A stretch of 22,804 nucleotides of DNA from an uncultured Clostridia bacterium (GCA_947177005.1 CAMWSZ010000007.1:1-22804); one strand, 5' to 3'; counted from the stretch's first letter, positions 14,110-22,039 are shown. Notes: a model not told the origin generated them from the letters alone. Numbers and translations: made by a program.

Positions 14110-15696
14110 TTATTTGTTCAGTGTCCACTCCGTAACGTTCCAGAAAATGCCCACGCCGTGGTGGCCCAGGACGGTGCTCTCGGAGATGCCCTGCAAGCCG
14201 TCCGCCGCCACATAATCCGCGTCCACATAGCAGATGAACGCAAACGCGGGGTCGTTAGCCAGTTCGGTCTGGAACCTGTCATACGCCTCTCTGCGGACGG
14301 CCTCGTCGTCCGACTGCCGCGCCTCTGTCAGATACTGGTCCACCAGTGCATTGGAGTAACCGGAGTAGTTCGCACCCTTACCAGTGCCAAAGACCTTATA
14401 CGTATGGTCGTCGGCGTCGAACGGACTGCCCCAGCCAATCAGATAGGCCATTTGTCCGCCCCAGTCCACAACGGCGGGGATCTCCACATTGACGTCAATG
14501 CCGGTTTCCTTCAACTGCTGTGCCGCGGCCTGCGCGATATCAACACGCACCTGATCGCCTGCGCCGGTGCTGATGGTAAAGGCGATTTTTTCACCGCTGC
14601 GGTAATAAAATCCGTCGCTGCCCAGCGTACAGCCGGCAGCCTCCAGAATCGACCTGGCCCGCGCCGGATCATAGTCGTAGCGCTCTACGCCGGGGTTGTC
14701 GTAGATATTGCGTTGCAAGGGTCCGTAGGCGGCGATGCCGTGGCCGAGAATCACAGCGTCAACAATTTTCTGACGGTCAATGCCGCAGCAGACAGCGGGT
14801 ATAATATCCTTGTTTTCCGTCCAGTAATCGTTCCAGCAGTTGAAGAGAATTCCGCGGTAATCGGAGGTCTTCATCTCATAGACCCTGAATCCGTCCTCAT
14901 TTTTGAAGGTCTCCGCATCCTTGGGTGCCAGCAGCGCCAGATCCAGCTCGCCGGAACGCATCTGCATCGCCTGTGCATTGTCGTCCGGCACGATCTTGAA
15001 TACGATTTTGTCGATTTTTGCGGGATCTTTAAAATAATCCGGATTTTTTGCCAGCGTAATGGCCTGTCCCTCATCCCAGCTCTCCAGCATATAGGGGCCG
15101 GTTCCCACCGGATGACGGAAAAAATCCGAGGTCTGCATGTCCTCGCCCTCCAGAAGATGTTTCGGGAGAACCGCCATTGTCATATAGTCCAGAAACGCCA
15201 CGTTCGGCGCGTCCAGCCTGAAAGCGACTGTATGTTCGTCGAGAACGGTAATCTCCGCCACATCCTCAAAGTCCGGCGCGTTTTCGGAACCGTTCTCTGG
15301 GTCCATGACCGCCTCAATGGTAAATTTCACATCCTCCGCCGTCACCGGTTCCCCGTCGTGCCAGACGGCCTTTTCGTTCATGTGGAAGGTATAGGTGCAG
15401 GTTTCCCCGTCAAATTCCCAGGTGTCGGCCAGACCGGACACCACCTGATTTTCACCGTTGTGGGCGGTCAGACCGTTGAAGAGCAGAATGTTGATCTCCC
15501 CATGTTCATCCATTGCCGGATTGATTCTGGTATAGTCTCCGCTTGCGTAGACAAGCATAGAGGGTTCATCCTCCGCAGGGACCGGAGGGGTGTTTGTTGA
15601 AACGGGACTGTTTCCTCCTGCATTCTGTGCGTTTCCGCCGCAGGCGGCCAGTACCGGCAGCATGACCGCCAGCAGCAGCGCGAGTACTTTCTTCAT
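14110..15696 (-). CDS. Peptide ABC transporter substrate-binding lipoprotein (SBP family 5)
   Basis: Extracellular solute-binding lipoprotein, 528 aa, that captures a peptide (or nickel chelate) and hands it to the permeases. Seen: a lipoprotein signal peptide with lipobox LAAC, acylated cysteine C19, then a low-complexity Gly/Asn/Ser/Pro linker (20-45). The family-5 fold follows, with landmarks NPAMDEHGEINILLFNGL, ADTWEFDGETCTYTFHMNEKAV (trimmed), WHDGEPVTAEDVKFT, and HPVGTGPYMLESW. ATG 15696 has AAGGAGG eight bases upstream. It is the first gene of the operon (binding protein, two ATPases, two permeases), an order different from the common A-B-C-D-F. Substrate is unknown; peptide import is the default for the family. 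Confidence 0.92.
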   Translation of the reverse strand: MKKVLALLLAVMLPVLAACGGNAQNAGGNSPVSTNTPPVPAEDEPSMLVYASGDYTRINPAMDEHGEINILLFNGLTAHNGENQVVSGLADTWEFDGETCTYTFHMNEKAVWHDGEPVTAEDVKFTIEAVMDPENGSENAPDFEDVAEITVLDEHTVAFRLDAPNVAFLDYMTMAVLPKHLLEGEDMQTSDFFRHPVGTGPYMLESWDEGQAITLAKNPDYFKDPAKIDKIVFKIVPDDNAQAMQMRSGELDLALLAPKDAETFKNEDGFRVYEMKTSDYRGILFNCWNDYWTENKDIIPAVCCGIDRQKIVDAVILGHGIAAYGPLQRNIYDNPGVERYDYDPARARSILEAAGCTLGSDGFYYRSGEKIAFTISTGAGDQVRVDIAQAAAQQLKETGIDVNVEIPAVVDWGGQMAYLIGWGSPFDADDHTYKVFGTGKGANYSGYSNALVDQYLTEARQSDDEAVRREAYDRFQTELANDPAFAFICYVDADYVAADGLQGISESTVLGHHGVGIFWNVTEWTLNK

Positions 15697-15734
15697 CTGA
15701 ATGGCCTCCTTTTTTGAAGTTCAGGGTTGTGAAG

Positions 15735-15763
15735 ATTATAACAGGGGTCTTTGCGCTTTTGAA
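15735..15763 (-). promoter_or_regulatory. Promoter of the peptide transporter operon
   Basis: Minus strand: -10 TATAAT (15735-15740) with extended -10 TGT, 17-bp spacer, weak -35 TTCAAA (15758-15763). A loop-less 12-bp palindrome, CCCCCCGGGGGG (15765-15776), abuts the -35 on its upstream side. Confidence 0.65.
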
Positions 15764-15825
15764 GCCCCCCGGGGGGATAAAATTTTTTGTTTTTCGGATA
15801 GTATGCCTCAAATCTTCGAAATCCC

Positions 15826-15854
15826 TTGCAGCGGCATAAAATTTCCGGTATAAT
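15826..15854 (+). promoter_or_regulatory. Sigma-A promoter of the PflX-type radical SAM gene
   Basis: -35 TTGCAG (15826-15831), 17-bp spacer, perfect -10 TATAAT (15849-15854), 27 bp upstream of the start codon. It is divergent from the transporter promoter. Confidence 0.85.
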
Positions 15855-15881
15855 AGAACAAAACGGGGGTGAGAAAGCGTT

Positions 15882-16754
15882 ATGATCTGTACACTGTGTC
15901 CGCGCCGGTGCGGTGCGCTCCGCACGGAAACCGTTGGTAAGGGTTACTGCGGTATGCCTGCACTGCCTGCCGCCGCCCGCGCCGGCCTGCACTTCTGGGA
16001 AGAACCCTGTATCAGCGGGATACAGGGCAGCGGCGCGGTATTTTTTTCGGGATGCGTTCTGGGATGCGTTTTCTGTCAGAACGGGCAGATCAGCCGCGAG
16101 CGCTTCGGAAAAACGCTGACGCCGGTCAGACTGCGTGAAATTTTTGAGGACCTGATTACACAGGGTGCGCATAATATCAATCTGGTCAGCCCCACGCCCT
16201 ACGTTCCGGCGATTCTGGAGGCGCTGGAGACGCCGCTTCCAGTTCCGGTTGTATGGAATACCGGCGGGTATGAGCGGGTGGAGACGCTGCAAATGCTGGA
16301 AAACAGGGTGCAGATCTGGCTCCCGGACCTGAAATATGTGGACGGCAGTCTGTCCGCACGCTACAGCCGCGCCGCTGATTATTTTGCGTACGCCTCCGCG
16401 GCCATTTTGGAGATGTACCGTCAAAGCGGCGATTACGTCCTGGAAAACGGCCTCTTAAAACGGGGCGTTCTGATCCGGCACCTGCTGCTCCCCGGCGGGC
16501 TGGATAACGCCAAAGCCGTTATGGATTGGATCTCACGGACCTTCCGTCCCGGACAGGTTTTGTTTTCGCTCATGTCCCAGTACACGCCGCAGCCCGGCGC
16601 CGTGGGACTGCTCAGCCGCCGCGTCACCGGCGCGGAATACCGTGCCGCCCTTGCCTACATGCACAACCTGGGCATCACGGACGGCTACTGTCAGGACTCC
16701 TCCTCCGCCCGCGCCGAATACACCCCGGCTTTTGACCTGACCGGATTATCATAA
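15882..16754 (+). CDS. PflX-type radical SAM protein (pyruvate-formate-lyase-activase homologue)
   Basis: Cytoplasmic radical SAM protein, 290 aa, of the uncharacterised group related to pyruvate formate-lyase activases. Seen: the SAM-cluster motif GCVLGCVFCQN (57-67) with ligands C58, C62, C65. In front lies a second cysteine set, C3, C6, C10 and C23 (CTLCPRRC then GKGYCG), which in this group may bind a further Fe-S cluster or metal. Downstream landmarks include NINLVSPTPYVP, VWNTGGYE, WLPDLKYVD, LIRHLLLPGG and FSLMSQYTP. ATG 15882 follows GGGGGTGAG at slightly long spacing. It is a single-gene unit with its own promoter and a shared terminator. No glycyl-radical enzyme partner is adjacent, so the target is unknown. 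Confidence 0.9.
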   Translation: MICTLCPRRCGALRTETVGKGYCGMPALPAAARAGLHFWEEPCISGIQGSGAVFFSGCVLGCVFCQNGQISRERFGKTLTPVRLREIFEDLITQGAHNINLVSPTPYVPAILEALETPLPVPVVWNTGGYERVETLQMLENRVQIWLPDLKYVDGSLSARYSRAADYFAYASAAILEMYRQSGDYVLENGLLKRGVLIRHLLLPGGLDNAKAVMDWISRTFRPGQVLFSLMSQYTPQPGAVGLLSRRVTGAEYRAALAYMHNLGITDGYCQDSSSARAEYTPAFDLTGLS

Positions 16755-16795
16755 AAAACAGGGATGCAGCCCGCATCCCTGTCTTTACGTTTTTT
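16753..16795. terminator. Strong bidirectional terminator between convergent genes
   Basis: Perfect 10-bp stem ACAGGGATGC / GCATCCCTGT (16758-16767 with 16773-16782), loop AGCCC. On the minus strand it is followed by TTTTTTAT, ending the rqcH operon; on the plus strand by CTTTACGTTTTTT, ending the radical SAM gene. Confidence 0.92.
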
Positions 16796-18488
16796 CCGCT
16801 AATTGCTTTACCAGCACGCCGTCCGGCGTCACATAGGCGGTCTGATAGGGGTCATAGACCACCATTCCCGGCCTCGCGCCGTTCGGCTTTTTTACGTTGC
16901 GCACCTGGGTATAATCCACCGCCACCTGACCGCTGTCCCGTCCCTGGGAGAACCACGCCGCCAGCACCGCCGCCTCCGTTAAGGACCGGCTGTCCGGCTC
17001 CAGACCCTCTGTACACAGAATCACATGGGAACCATGAATCCGCTGCGTATGGAACCAATAATCGGTTTTATACGCCTCTTTTGTCAGGCGGTCGTTCTGG
17101 GTATTGCTTCTCCCCACTAGAATTCTCAGTCCACTGCTGGACCGGAACGCCCTCGGACGGCTCGTCCCGCGCCGCAGTTCTTTTTTGCCGCCGGTCACGT
17201 TTTTCAGGTATCCGGCCTCGCTCAGTTCCCGGCGAATCTCCGAAAAATCCTGTTCCGTCTCCGCACGGCTCAGCTCATCCAGCACGCTCTCCAGCCAGTC
17301 GCGTTCCCGGCGGGCCGCGGCCATTTGTTCCGTCAGATATTTTTCCGCCGTTTTCGCCTTGTTGTAACGCTTGAAATATTTCGCCGCGTTCTGCTGGGGC
17401 GTCAGCAGCGGGTCCAGCGGGATACTGATGTCCGGGCAGGTATCCTCATAGTAATTTTGCGCCGTTAAAATACGCTGTCCCTTTTCCATTCGGTACAGAT
17501 TGGCCGTAATCAGTTCCCCATAAATCCGCAGCCGGTCCCGGTCCTGCGTCTGGGCATACTCCTTCTCCTGCAAGGCCAGCTTCCGCACCGCACGGTCACG
17601 GGCATTGGCGGCGGCTTTTTGCAGGGTCTGTCCGCGCTGGCGGACACGCTCGATCTGTTCCCGGGTCTCATAAAACGCATCCAGCATGGGGGAAAATTCC
17701 GTCCATGCCTCCCCGGTCATACTCTCTCCGTACTGCCGGAGCGGAAAATAGGAAAATTCTGACGGTTTGCCGTTTTTGGTTAAAAGATACGGCGTAAACC
17801 GGTCCTCCTTCACAGCCCCCTGCCAGGCAAAAAAAGCGTCCTCCAGGTCCCCGGACGCCGCGATCTCCCGGCAGACTAATGGAGAGATCCCGAAAAAGGT
17901 GTCCAGCAGGAATTGGTCCGCCTCCCGTCCCGGCACGGCCTGCGTCCGCAGACGGCGGAACGCCTCACGGTCAATAGCCAGCGGGTCGGATTTTTCCTGC
18001 GCGGGGGGCAGACGGTAGAATAATCCCGGCAGTACCTGCCGTTTTTCGCTCATCTCCATGTCCACGCGCCGCAGACAGTCGATGATCCGCTCCTGACCGT
18101 CCAGCAGAATCAGGTTCGAGTGCCGTCCCATGCACTCCAGCACCAGACGCCGTTTTCCCTGCTCGCCCATCTCGTCCACGATATCCACCGTCAGCACCAC
18201 CACACGTTCCAGGCCCGGCTGGCCGATCCCGGTCAGACGGCCGCCCTGCAAATGCTTGCGCAGCAGCATACAGAACATGGGCGGCGCGGATGGATTTTCC
18301 CGGACAGTGCTGGTGAAATGGATACGCGCCTGACTGGCCCCGGCACACAACAGCAATTTTTTATTGCCGCGCAGGGTCAAAATAATCTGGTCCCGTGCGG
18401 GCTGCTGCACTTTTTCGACACGCAGTCCCAGAGCCGCTTTTTGCAGCTCCCGGACCACGCCCCGCAAACAGACTGCATCAAGCGGCAT
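16785..18488 (-). CDS. rqcH: Rqc2 homologue RqcH (NFACT family, ribosome quality control)
   Basis: Cytoplasmic factor, 567 aa, that binds 50S subunits blocked by peptidyl-tRNA and adds C-terminal alanine tails to the stalled chain, marking it for degradation. Older annotations call it fibronectin-binding protein. Seen: the NFACT-N domain (1 to about 220, starting LDAVCLRGVVREL), a long helical coiled-coil region (about 270-425, rich in Lys/Glu/Arg/Ala), and the C-terminal NFACT-R domain (about 450-560) with GLRILVGRSNTQND (453-466), TDYWFHTQRIHGSHVIL (475-491) and the closing KPNGARPGMVVYDPYQT (534-550). ATG 18488 follows AAGGAGG and overlaps the end of mrnC by 11 bp, indicating coupling. It is the last gene before the strong terminator. 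Confidence 0.95.
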   Translation of the reverse strand: MPLDAVCLRGVVRELQKAALGLRVEKVQQPARDQIILTLRGNKKLLLCAGASQARIHFTSTVRENPSAPPMFCMLLRKHLQGGRLTGIGQPGLERVVVLTVDIVDEMGEQGKRRLVLECMGRHSNLILLDGQERIIDCLRRVDMEMSEKRQVLPGLFYRLPPAQEKSDPLAIDREAFRRLRTQAVPGREADQFLLDTFFGISPLVCREIAASGDLEDAFFAWQGAVKEDRFTPYLLTKNGKPSEFSYFPLRQYGESMTGEAWTEFSPMLDAFYETREQIERVRQRGQTLQKAAANARDRAVRKLALQEKEYAQTQDRDRLRIYGELITANLYRMEKGQRILTAQNYYEDTCPDISIPLDPLLTPQQNAAKYFKRYNKAKTAEKYLTEQMAAARRERDWLESVLDELSRAETEQDFSEIRRELSEAGYLKNVTGGKKELRRGTSRPRAFRSSSGLRILVGRSNTQNDRLTKEAYKTDYWFHTQRIHGSHVILCTEGLEPDSRSLTEAAVLAAWFSQGRDSGQVAVDYTQVRNVKKPNGARPGMVVYDPYQTAYVTPDGVLVKQLAEKT

Positions 18489-18894
18489 GGCCGTCCTCCT
18501 TCATCATCACAGCAAAAAGATAATTGATCCGGTCCCGCTGGCCGCGCAGATACAGATATCCGAACAGGCATTCCAGCGCGGTGGCCTTCAGATAATCTGC
18601 CCTGCTGGCGCTGTGGGGAATGGTATTCACATGGGCGTTCCGGCCCCGTTTATAGACCGCCGTCTCCTCATCTGTCAGCAGCGGCAGGATTTTATCCCCC
18701 CGTTCCGCCTGGGCCGGCGCCCTCACCAGTTCTACCGCGGCACGGTGCAGGCCCTTACCGGTAGCGCGTCCGCAGGCGCACAGATACGACCGCACCAGCA
18801 GTTCATAGACCGCGTCCCCCAGATGCGCCAGTCCGATACTGCTGATGGCCCGGATCTGGTCGTCCTCCAAATGCAGTGAAAAATAATCTTCCAT
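18478..18894 (-). CDS. mrnC: Mini-ribonuclease III (MrnC)
   Basis: Small RNase III-type endonuclease, 138 aa, without the double-stranded-RNA-binding domain. In Bacillus it trims the 23S rRNA precursor on the ribosome, with help from ribosomal protein L3. Seen: the catalytic signature IGLAHLGDAVYELLVRSYL (20-38), with D27 and E31 at the metal site, the LVRAPAQA segment, and the second acidic part in KATALECLFGYLYL. Length is typical for the family. ATG 18894 follows AGGAGAG. It sits between a flavin split-barrel gene (14-bp gap) and rqcH (11-bp overlap), so one transcript carries rRNA maturation and rescue of stalled ribosomes. Confidence 0.95.
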   Translation of the reverse strand: MEDYFSLHLEDDQIRAISSIGLAHLGDAVYELLVRSYLCACGRATGKGLHRAAVELVRAPAQAERGDKILPLLTDEETAVYKRGRNAHVNTIPHSASRADYLKATALECLFGYLYLRGQRDRINYLFAVMMKEDGHAA

Positions 18895-18908
18895 AGTCTC
18901 TCCTGAAT

Positions 18909-19379
18909 TTATTTGCAGTGCCGTGCCTTGCCGGTCATGCTCTCGACGGTCAGCTTGAAGACGGCAGTCTGCGGCATCACCGCCTGATTAAACGGAAACT
19001 CCTCCTGGTGATAATGCGCCATTAAAATACGCAGAGCCTCCAGTTTTTCCTCATCGGGAAGAATCGTCATATGGCCCCGTCCAATGACGCTCTCGTACTC
19101 CATTGTACAGTTTCCGCGGTCCTCCTGGGTGACCAGTCTGTGTCCACAGTCCATTTCAAAGCTGACGCGGCTGTCCTTCCGCATCAGGTCGTATTTCGTA
19201 CCGTTCAGCGCGCCGTGGAAATACAGCTCAACGGTCTGTCCCTCCGTCTTTATTCCGAAATTCAGCGGCAAAATATATGGATATCCGTCATCATTCAGCG
19301 CGATACGGCAGATATCGCATTTTTCCATAATCGCCACAAGATTCTCAAAGCCTGTAACCTCTCTGTCTGAACGACGCAT
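18909..19379 (-). CDS. Pyridoxamine 5'-phosphate oxidase-like FMN-binding split-barrel protein
   Basis: Small flavin-binding protein of 156 aa from the group that includes NimA-type 5-nitroimidazole reductases and many uncharacterised clostridial proteins. Seen: start MRRSDREV, typical of the group, ICRIALNDDGYPYILPLNF (23-41), the LYFHGALNGTKYDLMRKDSRVSFEM strand-helix region (52-76, trimmed motif FHGALNGTKYD), and a histidine-containing C-terminal half. The frame is open upstream to 19580, but ATG 19379 has AAGGAGTGA eight bases upstream and gives the conserved N-terminus. The ribosome-binding site overlaps the tail of the citX relic. It is likely the first gene of the mrnC-rqcH unit, although read-through from the citrate lyase operon is possible because no terminator or firm promoter was found between. 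Confidence 0.88.
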   Translation of the reverse strand: MRRSDREVTGFENLVAIMEKCDICRIALNDDGYPYILPLNFGIKTEGQTVELYFHGALNGTKYDLMRKDSRVSFEMDCGHRLVTQEDRGNCTMEYESVIGRGHMTILPDEEKLEALRILMAHYHQEEFPFNQAVMPQTAVFKLTVESMTGKARHCK

Positions 19380-19386
19380 GATAGAA

Positions 19387-19567
19387 TCACTCCTTTTTCG
19401 TTTGATTTTCCCAAATCTGTCTGATACTGTCCGGCAGCAGCGCCAGCAAATCCGCCGGGCGGCTGATTTTTTGCAGCACAGGCCCAGTCCCGCGTGTCCA
19501 AGCCGTGGGCGCACGGACCGGCCGGTCCCCCGCAGATCAAACAGGTCCGGGGGCCGGCCGGGATCAT
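19387..19567 (-). pseudogene. citX: Probable decayed C-terminal remnant of citX
   Basis: CitX attaches the phosphoribosyl-dephospho-CoA group to CitD and normally follows citF. In this gap, one minus-strand frame (from 19567) encodes PAGPRTCLICGGPAGPCAHG. As I recall enterobacterial CitX, its C-terminal region reads RRCLLCEQSAAVCARG; both have R-x-C-L-x-C, an alanine, and C-A-x-G, with the cysteine spacing C-x2-C-x6-C unchanged. A neighbouring frame then continues as LQKISRPADLLALLPDSIRQ and ends at the TGA at 19387-19389, resembling a helical tail. Joining them needs one or two frameshifts. The roughly 150 N-terminal residues expected of CitX are absent because only 222 bp separate citF from the next gene. 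There is no ribosome-binding site. The match is by memory and eye and needs an alignment. Confidence 0.5.
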
Positions 19568-19601
19568 TTGCCGCCGTCACAGCATCTCTGGGAGCGTGAC
19601 G

Positions 19602-21134
19602 TCAGTCCTCATCAATCTGCCGGATCACGTCAATCACGGTGTTGTTCCGGTACATGACCACGCCCACGATGCGGTCTTTGTAACGGATGGGGTCTGGCAC
19701 GCCCACCAGTGCCTCCGCCTTGTCCTTCAGCTCCTGAATCGTGTAAACACGTATGCCCGCTGCGCGCAGCTTCCCGGCCACCTCCGGACGTTTTGGGTTC
19801 ACCGCCACGCCCTGGTCCGTGACCACCACGTCAACCACATCCCCGGGCGTGACGACGGTATTGACGCGGCCGATGACACACGGGATGCGTCCGCGGGTCA
19901 GCGGGGCCACCACCACCGACAGACTGGCGCCTGCCGCCGTGTCCGGATGCCCGCCGATGGCGCCGCGGATGACGCCGTCAGAACCTGTCAGGACATTGAC
20001 GTTAAAATCCGTATCAATCTCCAGCGCCGACAGTACCACAAAATCAAGCTGGTCCACCGCGGCGGCTGAGAGAAAGCTCGCGTAATAGGTCGCGCCGATC
20101 TGGTGATGAAAACGGTTGTGCTTGAGGGAGTGGGCGGCGTCCAGATCAAAGCTCTGCACGTCCAGAACACGGTCAATCAGACCCTCCTCGTGCATGGCGG
20201 TAATCTGTCCGGTGATGCCGCCCAGCGCAAAGCGGCAGCGAATGGATTTATCAAGCATCATCTGCCGGATAAACCGTGCGGTTGCCAGCGACGCGCCCCC
20301 GGAACCCATTTGCATGGAAAAGCCGTTGTAAAGATACCCCGCCGCGTCGATCACATTGGCAGCGGTCTGTGCAATCAGCAATTCTTTGGGATTTTTCGTA
20401 TAGCGGGTGGCCCCGGACATAATGCCCTTCGGGTCGCCGATGTCCTCCTCCACCACGATATAATCCACGTCGTACTCCGGAATCGCCCAGGGCGCGTTGG
20501 GGTAGCTGACAAGCTTGTTTGTGAGGATCACCACTTTACTGGCATACTTGGCGTCCGTGCGGGCGTAGCCCATGGAACCGCAGGCCAGCGTGCCGCCCTC
20601 CTCACGGCTGTAGCCGTTGGCGTTGCCGTAGGGGTCGCAGGACGGCGCGCCTAAAAACGCAACGTCGATATGCAGTTCCCCGCTGCGAATGGCCGCGGCC
20701 CGGCCGCCGTGGCTGCGGAACACTACCGGACAGTCCATCAGGCCCCGGGAAATCTGTTCGGCCAGTTCCCCCCGCAGGCCGGAGGTTTCGATATGGGTAA
20801 TGACGCCGTTTTTGATATGCTCAATCAGCGGCGCGTGGACCGCTGCCAGTGAACTGGCGGCAAGGGTCAGATTCTTGAATCCCATCCGCGCCAAGGTGTC
20901 CACCACCCGGTTGACCACATGGTCGCCGCCCCGGAAATGGTGGTGGAAGGAGATCGTCATGCCGTCCCTCAGACCGGTTGCCCGCACGGCATCCTCCAGA
21001 GAGGGCAGCAGCTTATTCTGCCGCTGCGCACGGTCCTGAAAAGTCCCGGTATGCTTGGCAGGCACGCCGCTGAAAACGCCGTGATGCGCGATTTCATCTA
21101 TATGGGGGATGTTTTGCAGCAATTGTTCATCCAT
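19602..21134 (-). CDS. citF: Citrate lyase alpha subunit (citrate:acetyl-ACP transferase)
   Basis: Catalyses the first half of citrate cleavage, exchanging the acetyl group on the CitD carrier for citrate to give citryl-carrier and acetate. Full length, 510 aa. Seen: ATGLRDGMTISFHHHFRGGD (52-71), ITHIETSGLRGELAEQISRG (112-131), HGGRAAAIRSGELHIDVAFLGAP (142-164, trimmed core GELHIDVAFLGAP), MSGATRYTKNPKELLIA (239-255) and MQMGSGGASLATARF (274-288), all typical of CitF and the CoA-transferase fold. It starts 5 bp after citE; GGAGG in the last codons of citE serves as ribosome-binding site. Downstream lies a hairpin (19575-19580 with 19596-19601) without T run, then the citX remnant. Confidence 0.96.
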   Translation of the reverse strand: MDEQLLQNIPHIDEIAHHGVFSGVPAKHTGTFQDRAQRQNKLLPSLEDAVRATGLRDGMTISFHHHFRGGDHVVNRVVDTLARMGFKNLTLAASSLAAVHAPLIEHIKNGVITHIETSGLRGELAEQISRGLMDCPVVFRSHGGRAAAIRSGELHIDVAFLGAPSCDPYGNANGYSREEGGTLACGSMGYARTDAKYASKVVILTNKLVSYPNAPWAIPEYDVDYIVVEEDIGDPKGIMSGATRYTKNPKELLIAQTAANVIDAAGYLYNGFSMQMGSGGASLATARFIRQMMLDKSIRCRFALGGITGQITAMHEEGLIDRVLDVQSFDLDAAHSLKHNRFHHQIGATYYASFLSAAAVDQLDFVVLSALEIDTDFNVNVLTGSDGVIRGAIGGHPDTAAGASLSVVVAPLTRGRIPCVIGRVNTVVTPGDVVDVVVTDQGVAVNPKRPEVAGKLRAAGIRVYTIQELKDKAEALVGVPDPIRYKDRIVGVVMYRNNTVIDVIRQIDED

Positions 21135-21139
21135 CTTCC

Positions 21140-22039
21140 TTACGCCTCCTCCGTCATTTTATCCGCCTCCGCCAGAGCAATCAGCCGCTGTGCGCGGAGG
21201 ACTACCGGACGGTCGATCATTTTCCCGTTGAGGCTGGCCACGCCGCTGCCCCGCGCATTGGCCTCCGCAATGGCGTCCATAACCGCATACGCCTTTTGCA
21301 GGTCCTTCTCTTTGGGGATGAACGCCCTGTGCAGCGGCTGGATCTGCCGGGGATTGATGACGGATTTTCCGTCAAAACCCAGCTTGCGGATCAGCTCCAC
21401 CTCCGCAAGAAAGCCCTCTTCATTGTTTACGTCGGAATACACCGTATCCAGCGCGGCGATCCCGGCGGAACGGGCGGCGTTGAGGATCATGCTGCGGGCA
21501 AACAGCAGCTCAATCCCATCGGAACGGGTGGTTTTCAGGTCCGTAACGTAGTCCTCCGCACCCAGGGCAATTCCGATTAAACGACCGCTGGCATGGGCAA
21601 TTTCTTTGGCGTTCAGCACGCCGTTGGCGCTCTCAATCGCGGCCATCATGCCCGTCGCGCCTACGGGAATCCCATGCTTTTCCTCAATGCGTGCGATTTC
21701 CCGCTCACAGTCGATGACGTCCTGCGCACTGTCTGTCTTGGGCAGGCGCACTACATGCACGCCCGCCGGGACAATCGCCTCCAGGTCCCGCACGCCCAGT
21801 CCGCCGGACAAATCGTTGATGCGGACGACGATCTCTTTTTTTCCGAAATGCAGCGTTTTCAGCGCGTTATGCACCAGAAACCGCGCTGCGTCCTTCTCCG
21901 TCAGGGCCACGCTGTCCTCCAGGTCAAACATGATGCTGTCGGCACCGTAAATACGGGCGTCGGCAATCATGCCGGGATTGTTGCCGGGGACAAACATCAT
22001 ACTCCGGCGCAGGCGGTCTTTCACATAGCGTTTTTCCAT
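21140..22039 (-). CDS. citE: Citrate lyase beta subunit (citryl-ACP lyase)
   Basis: Splits citryl-carrier into oxaloacetate and acetyl-carrier, Mg-dependent. 299 aa with the CitE/HpcH TIM-barrel marks: RRSMMFVPGNNP (11-22), SIMFDLEDSVALTEKDAAR (35-53), R73 in VVRIND, VHVVRLPKTDS (95-105), and the metal-binding acids E136 in AAIES and D163 in ALGAEDYVTDL. The C-terminal GFDGKSVINPRQI is also typical. Its ATG shares one base with the citD stop (TAATG), so the two are coupled. With citD and citF it supplies all three structural subunits of the lyase. Confidence 0.96.
   Translation of the reverse strand: MEKRYVKDRLRRSMMFVPGNNPGMIADARIYGADSIMFDLEDSVALTEKDAARFLVHNALKTLHFGKKEIVVRINDLSGGLGVRDLEAIVPAGVHVVRLPKTDSAQDVIDCEREIARIEEKHGIPVGATGMMAAIESANGVLNAKEIAHASGRLIGIALGAEDYVTDLKTTRSDGIELLFARSMILNAARSAGIAALDTVYSDVNNEEGFLAEVELIRKLGFDGKSVINPRQIQPLHRAFIPKEKDLQKAYAVMDAIAEANARGSGVASLNGKMIDRPVVLRAQRLIALAEADKMTEEA

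Noticed and set aside
14158..15600. A 480-codon plus-strand open frame opposite the binding-protein gene
   Set aside because: Antisense shadow of a full lipoprotein gene with signal peptide and family motifs; no ribosome-binding site or recognisable domain of its own.
19380..19580. A longer start for the flavin split-barrel protein (223 aa)
   Set aside because: The added Arg/Cys-rich segment runs through the citX remnant in another frame; ATG 19379 has the ribosome-binding site and the family's MRRSDRE start.
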